A stretch of DNA of 39,003 bases, taken from contig JANYDT010000143.1 of NCBI GenBank assembly GCA_025359845.1, positions 1-39,003 on the forward strand. The letters run 5' to 3'. This DNA comes from Acidimicrobiia bacterium. GTDB taxonomy: Bacteria; Actinomycetota; Acidimicrobiia; Acidimicrobiales; JANYDT01. The notes beneath the pieces are model-generated. The model was not told the DNA's origin. It ran no database searches and saw only the letters and a list, made by a program, of their open reading frames with translations. Within the stretch, counting starts at the first letter, position 1. Each line of letters begins with the position of its first letter. Position numbers and translations under genes: made by a program. This document shows positions 31,327 through 39,003 of this stretch, piece by piece.

Positions 31327-33189
31327 TTGACGAAGTCCCGACCGACCGGCGCGAGACGCATTCATACGAGTGCCCGAGGTCGAGCACCTCGTCGGTTTCG
31401 CCGTAGTTTCGTAACCGCGGCCGCGATAGCGGCCTTCGTTGGCACTGCCTTGGCCGGCCCCTTGGCCGATCCAGCCAAGGCCGAGAATGCTACCGCCGAT
31501 AGTCTCACTATTGCCATTCCGGGCTACGAGAACAACCTCACACCGTTCACCGTGAGCTTCTTGGCCCTTCCAAACACGCACGACATGTTGACGCTCGTGT
31601 ACGACACCCTTTTCTGGTCTCAGAATGACAAATCACCAGAGCCGTGGCTGGCCGAATCGGCCACACCGTCACCAGATCGCAAACAGTGGATGGTCAAACT
31701 ACGTGCCGGAATCAAATGGCACGACGGAGTTCCATTCAATGCTGATGACGTGAAGTTTGCGTTTGACTACTACCGCGATAATCCCGGAGCCTCGGGGCGC
31801 TATGCCCATCATGCAGCCGACACTCCACCGTACGATCACGGCGAAGTGGTAGATCCGCTCACCGTTCGATTGTTCTTCAAGGCGGTCGCTCCGACCTTTC
31901 CAATTCTACCGGGCGCCGACCTGCCGATTATTCCGAAGCACATTTGGGAAAACATCAAAGAACCGACGAAATACACAGGACTTCCTATAGGCACCGGTCC
32001 GTACAAGATGACCGAAGCCCTGACCGACCAGGGCTATAAGCTCGAAGCCAACCCCGACTACTTCAAAGGCCGAGTGTTGGTGAAGAAACTCAACCTTGTC
32101 GTGGTGCGAGAACCAACTGTCGCCTTCGCCGCGTTGCGCGCCGGAGATGTTGACCATGTGGCTCGCAACGTCCCCAACGAGTTGGTCGACACCCTGACGG
32201 CGACCAAAGGGGTGAAGCTGCTCAAGGGCACGCGCAACGAGTCCGTCCAGATGCTGTTCAACGCCCGAAAGCCACCGTTCGACGATGCCAACGTGCGAAA
32301 GGCGATCAGTCTGGCCATCGATAATCAACCCATCGTCGCCAATGTCTTGTTGGGGCTTGGCCGTCCTGGAAACGACAATTTCATTCACCCGGACTCGCCG
32401 TGGGCGCTGGCCGGAACGAGCCACGAGCATGACTTGAACAAGAGCCGTCAACTTCTCGATGATGCTGGATTCGCGCTTAAGGGCAACACCCGCTTCAACT
32501 CCAAGGGTCTCAAAGTCGAGTTCGATCTTTTGGTCAATTCGTTCGAACCCCAGCAGCTGAGGGCCGCCCAGTTCATCGCTTCGCAGCTGCAGGCGGTGGG
32601 CGTGAAAGCGAGCGTCGAGCCGATCGATCCGGCTACATTGCGACAACGTCGAGCGGTCGTGGCCGGGAAGATTCCCGACTACGACGCCTATATGTCGATT
32701 CTCGAGAGCCATGCCCATGTCGACCCCGATGGTCTCTACTACTTCTTCCATTCTCCGGGAGATCGAGGTTTTGGCGCTTCGGTGACGGGCTACTCGAACC
32801 GCAAATTTGACGCTATCGCGGAGAAGGCTTCCATCGAGACCGACCTACCGACACGAGAGCAGGAGTTGTTCGAGCTTCAACGAATAATCATCGCCGATGC
32901 GCCACTGGTCACGTTGTATTACCCCGATGGCCTGTTCGCTACGCGCGACACCTACGATGGATGGTTCGCCGATCCAGGCCACGGCATTTTCACGAAGCGC
33001 AGCTTCATCGAAGGGGAGAACAAGTCCAAAGTGAATGTGGCCCCGTCAACCACGGCGAAGCCAGCTACGCCCACAACCGCTGCTCCCGTGACGACGGCCG
33101 TTCCGGTGACGACGGCCGCGGCGGCTGCTTCCAAGAGAAAGGCGAACGCAAAGACAAAGGTGAAGGCGAAGACAAAAGCCATTCACTAA
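31327..33189 (+). CDS. Peptide ABC transporter substrate-binding protein (SBP family 5)
   Basis: A 620-residue extracellular solute-binding protein of the DppA/OppA family. I choose TTG 31327 because GAAGGAG (31314-31320) lies 6 nt upstream. An N-terminal basic region and signal helix (about residues 27-48) precede the mature part. Family motifs are the lobe segments WMVKLRAGIKWHDGVPFNAD, LPIIPKHIWENI, FNARKPPFDDANVRKAISLA and YDAYMSILESHAHVDPDGLY. The C-terminus carries a Thr/Pro/Val spacer and a Lys-rich tail, which is unusual for SBPs and may bind the cell wall or membrane. No lipobox is apparent. Ligand cannot be told. It is the first gene of the transporter operon. Confidence 0.88.
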   Translation: MTKSRPTGARRIHTSARGRAPRRFRRSFVTAAAIAAFVGTALAGPLADPAKAENATADSLTIAIPGYENNLTPFTVSFLALPNTHDMLTLVYDTLFWSQNDKSPEPWLAESATPSPDRKQWMVKLRAGIKWHDGVPFNADDVKFAFDYYRDNPGASGRYAHHAADTPPYDHGEVVDPLTVRLFFKAVAPTFPILPGADLPIIPKHIWENIKEPTKYTGLPIGTGPYKMTEALTDQGYKLEANPDYFKGRVLVKKLNLVVVREPTVAFAALRAGDVDHVARNVPNELVDTLTATKGVKLLKGTRNESVQMLFNARKPPFDDANVRKAISLAIDNQPIVANVLLGLGRPGNDNFIHPDSPWALAGTSHEHDLNKSRQLLDDAGFALKGNTRFNSKGLKVEFDLLVNSFEPQQLRAAQFIASQLQAVGVKASVEPIDPATLRQRRAVVAGKIPDYDAYMSILESHAHVDPDGLYYFFHSPGDRGFGASVTGYSNRKFDAIAEKASIETDLPTREQELFELQRIIIADAPLVTLYYPDGLFATRDTYDGWFADPGHGIFTKRSFIEGENKSKVNVAPSTTAKPATPTTAAPVTTAVPVTTAAAAASKRKANAKTKVKAKTKAIH

Positions 33190-33197
33190 GTCCGTTG

Positions 33198-34181
33198 ATG
33201 TCGCTCCGATATGTGGCCCGCTGCACGGCTCGGAGCTTTTCGGTGCTGTTCGTGGCTATTGTGGTCAACTTCACGCTCCCCCGGTTGGCGCCGGGGAGCG
33301 CCGCGGACTACCTGTTACCTCCGGAATCGGCGGTGGCCCGCAGCGCCGGGGAGCGCCTAAAGGTGTTGCGCCAATTCGGTCTTCAGCGATCGCTCCCCGA
33401 GCAATTCGTGCGCTATGTCGTCCGTCTCGCTCATGGCGATCTGTTGGTTTCGGTTCGCTATGGCCGCCCTGTGCGAACCTTGTTGGCCGAGCGCCTGCCG
33501 TGGACCCTTCTGCTCGTGGGTTCGTCGCTCATCGTCGCGTTGCTCATGGGGTCGGCGATCGGCTTCGCGGCAGCGTGGCGAAGGGGATCGCCACGAGACA
33601 TCGGTTCGATGGTCGTTGTCATCCTCTTCGATTCGATGCCCGTGTTCTTCGTCGGCATGATGTTGCTCTTTTTCTTCTCGGTGAAGCTACGTTGGCTACC
33701 TCTGTTCGGTGCCGTCAATTTCGTTCACCGTGCAAGCGGATTCGCGGCGGTGCGCGAGGTGCTCCGACGCCTTATTCTTCCGGCGGGCACCTTGGTGTTG
33801 GCCCAAATCGGTTCGGTCTACCTTGCCGCCCGCTCGGCGATGGTCGGTGAACTTCGAGAGGACTACGTAACGTTCGCCGTGGCCAAAGGACTTCCACCCC
33901 GTGCCGTTCGTGCTCACGCTCGGCGCAACAGTTTGCTACCGGTCGTCACCATCGGGCTCGTGAGCCTCGGGACACTGGTCGGCGGGGCCACCGTGGTGGA
34001 GACCGTCTTCTCGTACCCCGGCGTCGGCCGGTTGGTGTACGACAGCGTGCTGGCCCGTGACTATCCGGTGATCCAGGGGGCGTTCTTCGTGCTCGCCGTC
34101 ACCGTGATTCTGTGCAATCTCGTGGCCGACTTGATCACGCCGTTCGTCGATCGCCGCGCCATGCGGAGATCAGAATCATGA
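33198..34181 (+). CDS. Peptide ABC transporter permease (DppB-type)
   Basis: A 327-residue inner-membrane permease with about six membrane helices. The first helix lies at RSFSVLFVAIVVNFTLPRLA. The conserved coupling-helix (EAA) region is in YVTFAVAKGLPPRAVRAHA, followed by the invariant NSLLPVVTIG segment and ETVFSYPGVGRLVYDSVLARD, all typical of DppB/OppB. The start at ATG 33198 is 8 bp after the SBP stop, and the stop overlaps the next gene as ATGA. It pairs with the permease half of the fusion protein at 34178. Confidence 0.9.
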   Translation: MSLRYVARCTARSFSVLFVAIVVNFTLPRLAPGSAADYLLPPESAVARSAGERLKVLRQFGLQRSLPEQFVRYVVRLAHGDLLVSVRYGRPVRTLLAERLPWTLLLVGSSLIVALLMGSAIGFAAAWRRGSPRDIGSMVVVILFDSMPVFFVGMMLLFFFSVKLRWLPLFGAVNFVHRASGFAAVREVLRRLILPAGTLVLAQIGSVYLAARSAMVGELREDYVTFAVAKGLPPRAVRAHARRNSLLPVVTIGLVSLGTLVGGATVVETVFSYPGVGRLVYDSVLARDYPVIQGAFFVLAVTVILCNLVADLITPFVDRRAMRRSES

Positions 34182-36103
34182 CCGAGCCGATCTTGCTCGA
34201 CCTGGCGCCGGGCTCTTTGTCGGCTCCGAAACCGACCTCCGAGACGCCTCGACGCGACCGCCTTGCCGGACCGGCAAAAGTCGGGCTTGGTCTTGTCGGG
34301 TTGGTCGTGATCATGGCCGCGGCGGCACCTATCGTGGCCCGGAGCGACCCGAGTAAGACGGGTATTCCTTTCGGCCATCCGAGCAGATCTCACCTCCTTG
34401 GTACTGACGACGTCGGACACGATTTGTGGGCGCAGCTGTTGTACGGAGCCCGCGTGTCGGTCTTGGTGGGTTTTGTGACCGCGTGCATTTCGCTGGCCAT
34501 CGCGCTCTTCGTTTCGCTCGTTGCGGTGTACCGACGGGGATGGTTCGAGACGATCGCCTTTCGGGTGGTCGACCTCACGCTGGTGCTGCCCTTTCTGATC
34601 CTGGTGATCGTGGTGGCGGTGTTCGTCGGCCGTTCCACCTTCGCAACCATTCTCGTGTTGAGCTGCGTCTTGTGGGCCCGCCCGGCGCGCGTCCTGAGGG
34701 CCACCGCGATGAGACTGCGCGAAGCGCCGCACGTCATGGTGGCGATGGCCAGTGGCGCTCCCGGGGGATGGGTCATTCGCCGCCATCTTCTGGCTCGGAT
34801 TGCGCCGCAGGCCGTCGCCCAGTTCGTCCGACTGGTGAACTTCGCCGTGTTGTCCGAGGCCTCACTGGCCTTCCTCGGGCTCGGTGATCCTGGCCGGATC
34901 AGCTGGGGTACCACCCTCTATTTTGCCAACGCCCGCAGCGCGTTTCTGACTGGCGCTTGGATGTGGTGGATTCTGCCGCCGGCGGTTGGCCTGACGTTGT
35001 TGTCATCGGGTCTGGCGTTGATCGGCTTCGGCGTCGAAGAACGTGCTGACCCCCGCCTGCGGTCCTCGCCCATCGGTGGGCAAAGTCTTCGCCGTGTACG
35101 AAGCCAGCACGGTGAGGTGATCGCTCGCCGAAGTGCTGACGTCGGGCGGCGACCTCTTGGCGCGGTGGAATTGAGCGGGCTGGTCGTCGAGTACGGACTC
35201 GACGAACCGAGGCTGCGCGCCGTCGACAACGTCGCGCTGACGGTCGAGGCGAGTTGGGTCGTCGGGCTCATCGGCGAGTCGGGATGCGGGAAGTCGAGCT
35301 TGGCTTCGGCGCTGATGGGGCTCATCGCCCGCCCGGGCCGAGTTCTTGAAGGGCGCCTGGTAGTTGACGAAGCGGAGTACGACTTGTCGCAGCGAGAGTC
35401 GGTTGCGACCCTTCGGGGCCGGACGCTGGGCTTGATACCACAGAGTTCTATGAACGCCTTGAACCCTTCGCAGCGGGTTTTCGATCAAGTCGTCGAGGCG
35501 GCCGCGATAGTTGGTTCAGCCGCGAGCGTTCGCGCCCGCGCTCACGATGCGCTGGCCGCGCTTCGAATCACGACCGCCGAACGCCATCGATTTCCCCATG
35601 AGCTCTCGGGCGGCCAGCGTCAGCGAGTCGTGATCGCCATGGCGATGGTCAACTACCCGCGCTTGGTGATCGCCGACGAAGCCACATCGGGCCTCGATCC
35701 GTTGACGCAAATAGAGGTTCTGCGCGAGCTGACGCAACGCTGTGCCGCACAGTCGTCGGGTTTGCTCTTGATCTCGCATGACCTGCCGCTCGTCGCCAAA
35801 GTGGCCGACCGAATCGCGGTGATGTACGCCGGGCGGATTGTTGAAGAAGGGCCCACGACAACAATCTTGAACGAGCCCATTCACCCGTACACGATCGCCT
35901 TGCTCGGCGCCTACCCGCGACTCAACGGCGGCGCCACCGCGCAGTCCATCGCCGGCGATGTTCCCGACCTTCGCCGACTGCCGCCGGGCTGTGCGTTTCA
36001 GCCGCGGTGCGCGTACGCCGAAGCCCGGTGCGCAAACCACGTTCCCGAGCTCGTGGTAACCGGCCCTCATGCGGTGGCCTGCATGGTGCGAGGGCAGCCG
36101 TGA
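34178..36103 (+). CDS. Fused peptide ABC transporter permease and ATPase (DppC-DppD)
   Basis: A 641-residue natural fusion. Residues about 1-290 are a DppC-type permease (LLGTDDVGHDLWAQLLYGAR; EAA region at ARPARVLRATAMRLREAPH; FLGLGDPGRISWG). Residues about 325-641 are a DppD-type ATPase with Walker A GESGCGKSS, Q-loop GLIPQSSMNALNP, signature LSGGQRQR and Walker B LVIADEATSGLDP, ending with the CAFQPRCAYAEARC segment that marks oligopeptide-transporter ATPases. No stop or frameshift separates the parts, so this is a real fusion unless an assembly error removed the gap. Starts at ATG 34178 (ATGA overlap), ends overlapping the next gene as GTGA. Confidence 0.9.
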   Translation: MTEPILLDLAPGSLSAPKPTSETPRRDRLAGPAKVGLGLVGLVVIMAAAAPIVARSDPSKTGIPFGHPSRSHLLGTDDVGHDLWAQLLYGARVSVLVGFVTACISLAIALFVSLVAVYRRGWFETIAFRVVDLTLVLPFLILVIVVAVFVGRSTFATILVLSCVLWARPARVLRATAMRLREAPHVMVAMASGAPGGWVIRRHLLARIAPQAVAQFVRLVNFAVLSEASLAFLGLGDPGRISWGTTLYFANARSAFLTGAWMWWILPPAVGLTLLSSGLALIGFGVEERADPRLRSSPIGGQSLRRVRSQHGEVIARRSADVGRRPLGAVELSGLVVEYGLDEPRLRAVDNVALTVEASWVVGLIGESGCGKSSLASALMGLIARPGRVLEGRLVVDEAEYDLSQRESVATLRGRTLGLIPQSSMNALNPSQRVFDQVVEAAAIVGSAASVRARAHDALAALRITTAERHRFPHELSGGQRQRVVIAMAMVNYPRLVIADEATSGLDPLTQIEVLRELTQRCAAQSSGLLLISHDLPLVAKVADRIAVMYAGRIVEEGPTTTILNEPIHPYTIALLGAYPRLNGGATAQSIAGDVPDLRRLPPGCAFQPRCAYAEARCANHVPELVVTGPHAVACMVRGQP

Positions 36104-36879
36104 ATGCACCCGTCGCACCCACGCCGGTACTGCATTTCGAGTCGGTGTCGCGAACATTCCAGCAAGGTGGCAAGCAAACCGTTCATGCCCTTGTCGAGGT
36201 GTCGTTCGGAGTGCATCCACAAGAGATTGTGGCGGTCATCGGACCCAGCGGGGCGGGCAAGACCACACTGGCCAACATTGCCCTGGGACTCGATCGGCCG
36301 ACGGGCGGGACGCTGCGATGGGGGGGCGATGACGTGCGAGGGTTGCGGCGCGGTGCGCTGAGGCAGGCGAAGCGGGCCAACCGCCTCGTGACTCAGGACC
36401 CGTTCGGGGCGTTGCATCCGGGCATGACGGTGTTCGAGGTAGTGAGCGAGCCATTGCGGGGGTCGGCGCTCGACCGGGCGGCATGGGCCCCGACCGTGAA
36501 CTCGGCGCTCGAGAGTGTCGGTCTCGACCCGTCCGCGTACGGGCGCCGTTACCCTCACCAACTCTCCGGAGGACAACGACAGCGAGTGGCTGTCGCCCGC
36601 GCCACGGTGGGTGCACCGAGATTGATCGTGGCCGATGAGCCCACGTCGATGCTCGACGTATCGGTGCGCGCCAGTATCAATTCGCTTCTCCGCAACATCC
36701 GCGACGAGCGCGCCGTCGGCATCCTCCTCATCACTCACGATCTCGGAATAGCCCGATACATCGCTGACCGCGTCGTGGTTCTCGACCGAGGCCGCGTCGT
36801 CGAGAGCGGCCCCGCGGATCAGGTGTTCTCCCAGCCGGAGGCGCCAATGACCCGGGCGCTCATCAATGCGGTTTTGTAG
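36100..36879 (+). CDS. Peptide ABC transporter ATP-binding protein (DppF-type)
   Basis: A 259-residue ABC ATPase starting at GTG 36100. Walker A is GPSGAGKTT, the Q-loop is NRLVTQDPFGALHPGM, the signature is LSGGQRQR, Walker B is LIVADEPTSMLD and the switch His is in LLITHDLGIARY. It is the second ATPase of the peptide transporter and would form the heterodimeric motor with the ATPase half of the fusion protein. All core motifs are intact. It is the last gene of the operon. Confidence 0.9.
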   Translation: MNAPVAPTPVLHFESVSRTFQQGGKQTVHALVEVSFGVHPQEIVAVIGPSGAGKTTLANIALGLDRPTGGTLRWGGDDVRGLRRGALRQAKRANRLVTQDPFGALHPGMTVFEVVSEPLRGSALDRAAWAPTVNSALESVGLDPSAYGRRYPHQLSGGQRQRVAVARATVGAPRLIVADEPTSMLDVSVRASINSLLRNIRDERAVGILLITHDLGIARYIADRVVVLDRGRVVESGPADQVFSQPEAPMTRALINAVL

Positions 36880-36922
36880 CCGAGGCTACGATCCAATTCC
36901 ACCAAATTGAAAGCGAGCCCAG

Positions 36923-37192
36923 ATGACTAATCAATCCACCGAATTGTCGCCCGACCGTTCCAACCTCATCTTCTTTGCTTCGGCCGATCCGATGGTGAAC
37001 CCCTCCGCCATCATCAGCGCGTGTCACTTCACCGCTACCGCCCGAAAGGCTGGTCTCGTGGCCGAACTGCGTCTCGCCGGGGATGCGGTCCGGGTCCTCG
37101 ACGAGAGCCGCCGGCCGACCGGCGAGCCGGGTGACCGATTGCGAGAAGCGCTCGAAAGGGTGCGGAGTTCACAAGCGCGCGTCTCACTCTGA
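36923..37192 (+). CDS. DsrE-like small protein
   Basis: An 89-residue protein starting at ATG 36923. It has the N-terminal strand-loop-helix of DsrE/DsrF-like proteins (LIFFASADPMVNPSAIISAC, then FTATARKAGLVAELRLAGDAV). The conserved Cys of sulphur carriers could be the Cys of SACHF, but this is not certain. A charged low-complexity tail follows. It is 43 bp after the transporter operon with no strong Shine-Dalgarno. The function is unknown; family assignment is by pattern. Confidence 0.6.
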   Translation: MTNQSTELSPDRSNLIFFASADPMVNPSAIISACHFTATARKAGLVAELRLAGDAVRVLDESRRPTGEPGDRLREALERVRSSQARVSL

Positions 37193-37201
37193 CCGGGCTC
37201 G

Positions 37202-37321
37202 ATGGAGTCCCGTGAGGTCTCAATCGAACATGCGCTGACCCTGAACGGCGAGCTACGTCAGCTCACGGACATTCTCACCGAAGTGGCCGAAGGACGAAGC
37301 CGATTCATCTTTTGTGGCTGA
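37202..37321 (+). CDS. Possible small ORF (39 residues)
   Basis: A 39-codon frame from ATG 37202 with the sequence MESREVSIEHALTLNGELRQ followed by LTDILTEVAEGRS. It sits in the 156-bp gap between the DsrE-like and BlaI genes. It has sensible amphipathic composition but no Shine-Dalgarno sequence, and no family I know. It could be a remnant. Confidence 0.2.
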   Translation: MESREVSIEHALTLNGELRQLTDILTEVAEGRSRFIFCG

Positions 37322-37348
37322 CCTGGGAGGATATTTCGTGAGGAGTGC

Positions 37349-37705
37349 GTGTTGAAGATCCAGAGTCTCGGTCCGTTGGAGGCCGAGGTGCTGAACGTAT
37401 TGTGGGATGACGGTGACTGGTTGACGCCCGGTGACGTCCACGAACGACTGACGATCGGGCGCGACCTTGCGTACACGACGGTGATGACCGTGCTCGTTCA
37501 TCTGAGTGAGAAGGGTTTCGCGGAACGCAAGCGGGTTGGCCGGGCCTTCGGTTACCACGCGTTGACGACACGCGAGGAGCACGCAGCGCGGGTGATGACG
37601 GCGACGCTGACCGCGGCGAAAGACAAGCCGAAGGTATTGACGAGTTTTGTGGCCCAACTCGACGCCCGGCAACGCCGGCACCTTCGCCGCATGCTGGAGA
37701 AGTGA
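37349..37705 (+). CDS. BlaI/MecI-family transcriptional repressor
   Basis: A 118-residue winged-helix repressor. The N-terminal part (LGPLEAEVLNVLWDDGDWLT, PGDVHERL, then AYTTVMTVLVHLSEKGFAER) is the BlaI/MecI/CopY DNA-binding domain, and the C-terminal helices form the dimerisation region. The start is GTG 37349 (or TTG 37352), with AGGAG at 37341-37345. Such repressors are usually paired with an M56 sensor peptidase, and the next frame is indeed an M56-like N-terminus, although truncated. In actinobacteria the pair can control copper or beta-lactam responses; the target here is unknown. Confidence 0.88.
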   Translation: MLKIQSLGPLEAEVLNVLWDDGDWLTPGDVHERLTIGRDLAYTTVMTVLVHLSEKGFAERKRVGRAFGYHALTTREEHAARVMTATLTAAKDKPKVLTSFVAQLDARQRRHLRRMLEK

Positions 37706-37985
37706 TGATTGTCGCGTTGGCGTCGTTGGCCGCGGTTTTGCTGAGCGCGCCGACGGTCGCCGTTCGTTTCACTCGAAGAGTCCACCCCCGGGATTGGACT
37801 CGATGGTCATTAGTAGCGTCGCTGGTCGTCGGTGCCGTCGCAGCGGAAGCGGCGCTGGTGCACGCGTTGGTGGCCGCGTGTGCGCGGATGACCGGCTCGC
37901 TCATGCCCGGCGGTCCTGTCGTGGGTTGGTCGGTGCTGTCGGTGGCGACGCTCGGCCCGGTGGCCGTTGCCTTCGAAGTCCTACA
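37705..37985 (+). pseudogene. M56/BlaR1-like protein, truncated to the N-terminal membrane part
   Basis: About 94 residues from ATG 37705 (GTG 37702 is possible; both overlap the BlaI stop) look like the N-terminus of an M56 membrane peptidase: MIVALASLAAVLLSAPTVAV, two or three membrane helices, and MPGGPVVGWSVLSVATLGPV. From about 37980 the frame passes into CcdA-like DNA, so the HExxH catalytic part is missing. This is either a true deletion or a chimeric join. Confidence 0.55.
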
Positions 37986-38545
37986 ATGTTGTTCGTTGCC
38001 GGGTTCACGATCGTCTTCATCATCCTCGGTGCCTCGTTCGCGGTTGTCGGCAGCCTTGTACTGCGCAATGTCGACACCCTCACCCGCGTCTCGGGCTTCG
38101 GGATCATCGCCATGGGCCTCACCAACATGGGTCTCCGACGACTGCCGTTTCCTGGCTCGGGAACGCCGCTTCGACCTCGCCCAAGTGCCGGCTGGGCCGC
38201 GCTCAGCGATTCTCGTAGGCATGGCGTTCTCGTTCGGATGGGCGCCGTGCATCGGCCCGGTCCTGGCCACCATCCTCACCGCCGCCGCCGCGACCCAAAC
38301 CGTTGCTTGGGGCGCCATCCTTCTCGCCCTCTACTCCGTAGGCCTCGGCCTCCCATTCATCGCGCTGGCCCTCGGAATGCACCGCGCCAAAGCGTCGCTG
38401 GGCTGGTTGCGCGACATGCGCGCACGATCGAACGCGCTGGCGGCTTGGCCATGGTGGTCGTCGGCGGGTCGTGTGTGACCGGCCGCTGGTGGGCGTTGTT
38501 CCTACCATTGCAACGGTACTTCGCCCGACTGGGCTGGCCTCCGAT
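37986..38545 (+). pseudogene. CcdA-type cytochrome c biogenesis membrane protein, N-terminally truncated with two frameshifts
   Basis: From 37986 one frame reads MLFVAGFTIVFIILGASFA and LTRVSGFGIIAMGLTNMG; near 38147 an extra T in a T-run shifts to the frame of FLARERRFDLAQ, GMAFSFGWAPCIGPVLATIL and YSVGLGLPFIALALG; near 38418 one missing base returns to the first frame with RTIERAGGLAMVVVGG and LQRYFARLGWPPI. Together these are the C-terminal two-thirds of a CcdA-family thiol-redox membrane protein. The usual N-terminal segment with the first Cys is missing. Two indels within 280 bp suggest decay or poor sequence quality. Confidence 0.7.
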
Positions 38546-38747
38546 CCAAAGGAGCGAAGCCTTTGATCGGGGCTCGGGCGGCGAGGAGGCGCCGCAATCG
38601 GCGCTCGGACGGGCGCCCGTAAGCGAGGTCCCCGTCGATGAGGATGGCGGGCGCGAAGATGGCCCCGTGGTCTAGGGCGAGTTGTTGGCCCTCGCTCGAT
38701 CCGAACGCGATCTCGTGGATGGCAAATGCCGGCTGCGAACAGGAATG
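38502..38747 (-). pseudogene. C-terminal fragment of a thioredoxin-like protein
   Basis: On the minus strand one frame reads FAIHEIAFGSSEGQQLALDH, then GAIFAPAILIDGDLAYGRPS and ERRLRRLLAARAPI. The pattern (short strand, LIDG turn, then a basic helix) fits the C-terminal half of small thioredoxin or glutaredoxin-like proteins encoded beside CcdA genes. There is no CxxC N-terminal half; the frame opens just after a stop at 38748-38750. It overlaps the tail of the plus-strand CcdA fragment. Confidence 0.5.
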
Positions 38748-38754
38748 TCATAGC
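38669..38754 (+). repeat. Inverted repeat, left arm (86 bp)
   Basis: The 86 bases 38669-38754 are the exact reverse complement of 38918-39003. The spacer is 163 bp. The arm begins with GGTCTAGGGCGAGTTGTTGG. Because the right arm ends exactly at the window edge, the repeat may continue beyond it. Confidence 0.95.
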
Positions 38755-38918
38755 GATCCGTAGGCGATTGTTGGGAACGACGAGCCGAAGTAGGCCGGGA
38801 GCATGACGGAGACGCAGCACGGCGCGAGCAGCGAGATCATGGCGGCCATCAGCGCGGCGACGACGGACCCGCCGAAGAATATGGTCCACCCCAACCCGAC
38901 CCCCAAAGACTTTAGTTG
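38751..38918 (-). pseudogene. N-terminal fragment of a second CcdA-like membrane protein
   Basis: Between the two repeat arms the minus strand reads WTIFFGGSVVAALMAAMISL followed by LAPCCVSVMLPAYFGSS, the first helix and Cys-containing motif of a CcdA-type protein with a PCC motif. One base is missing near 38772; in the shifted frame the sequence goes on as PNNRLRIAMTFLFAAGI into the left arm. After that it joins the thioredoxin-like fragment. It is therefore a piece, not a complete gene. Confidence 0.5.
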
Positions 38919-39003
38919 CTATGACATTCCTGTTCGCAGCCGGCATTTGCCATCCACGAGATCGCGTTCGGATCGAGCGAGGGCCAACAACTCGCCCTAG
39001 ACC
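38918..39003 (-). repeat. Inverted repeat, right arm (86 bp, ends at window edge)
   Basis: Exact reverse complement of 38669-38754. The perfect identity of 86 bases over both arms points to a recent event or to a fold-back assembly artefact at a contig end. Confidence 0.95.

Noticed and set aside
1..39003. tRNA, rRNA, insertion sequences or integrase genes
   Set aside because: I saw no transposase, integrase or rRNA-like sequence and no tRNA cloverleaf by eye; a tRNA scan was not possible.

Overview
The window is GC-rich DNA with short intergenic gaps, many ATGA/GTGA start-stop overlaps and GTG/TTG starts. With a high-affinity-type [NiFe] hydrogenase locus, a PadR regulator, a BlaI/M56 pair and a LuxR-type ATPase regulator, this fits an Actinobacteriota genome, possibly Acidimicrobiia. 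The assignment is an inference; there is no rRNA or tRNA here to fix it.

Layout. (1) 1-2587, minus strand: one end of a contractile injection system (phage-tail-like) operon with sheath, tube, a baseplate/assembly protein and the start of a DUF6760 protein. (2) 2902-7564, plus strand, divergent from it: an Hsp70-like protein fused through a membrane segment to an FGE-sulfatase-like domain, followed by a secreted protein with the same FGE-like plus beta-sandwich architecture. (3) 7704-12039: an animal-type haem peroxidase and a large LuxR-family ATPase regulator. (4) 12047-14662: small secreted or hypothetical genes, a frameshifted phosphotransferase and a VOC remnant. (5) 14663-31139: a [NiFe]-hydrogenase island. 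A minus-strand block has hypD, a SIS-domain protein, hypC, a CooC-like ATPase, padR, a Cys/His-rich protein and three one-pass membrane microproteins. A divergent plus-strand block has the small and large subunits, two M52-type maturation protease homologues, a NifU-domain protein, a protein with Cys-containing tandem repeats, a TPR protein, an NTF2-like protein and a biotin-ligase-like protein. A convergent minus block has two more P-loop ATPases, a DUF1059 protein and two membrane microproteins, and a final CooC-like ATPase lies on the plus strand. (6) 31327-36879: an oligopeptide ABC transporter with a permease-ATPase fusion. (7) 36923-39003: a DsrE-like protein, BlaI, and a scrambled end made of pieces of an M56 protein, two CcdA-type proteins and a thioredoxin-like protein, with an 86-bp perfect inverted repeat touching the window edge.

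The most interesting observation is in the CooC-like gene at 27981-28712. Its reading frame is interrupted by exactly two TGA codons (28401-28403 and 28395-28397), and these fall on the two positions of the metal-binding CxC motif that are cysteines in its paralogues at 17260-18075 and 30378-31139. A perfect 7-bp hairpin with an AGUU loop begins 12 nt after the second TGA, within the range expected of a bacterial SECIS element. The simplest reading is a selenoprotein: a nickel-chaperone-type ATPase with a Sec-Pro-Sec-Cys motif, inside a hydrogenase maturation locus. I know of no described CooC family member of this kind, but I could not search for one.

How the genes may work together: HypC and HypD build the Fe(CN)2CO group, the CooC-like ATPases are candidates for nickel handling, and the M52 protease would trim the 20-residue C-terminal extension of the large subunit. 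The small subunit has no Tat signal, so the enzyme is probably cytoplasmic, possibly held at the membrane by the one-pass microproteins. hypA, hypB, hypE and hypF are not in the window.
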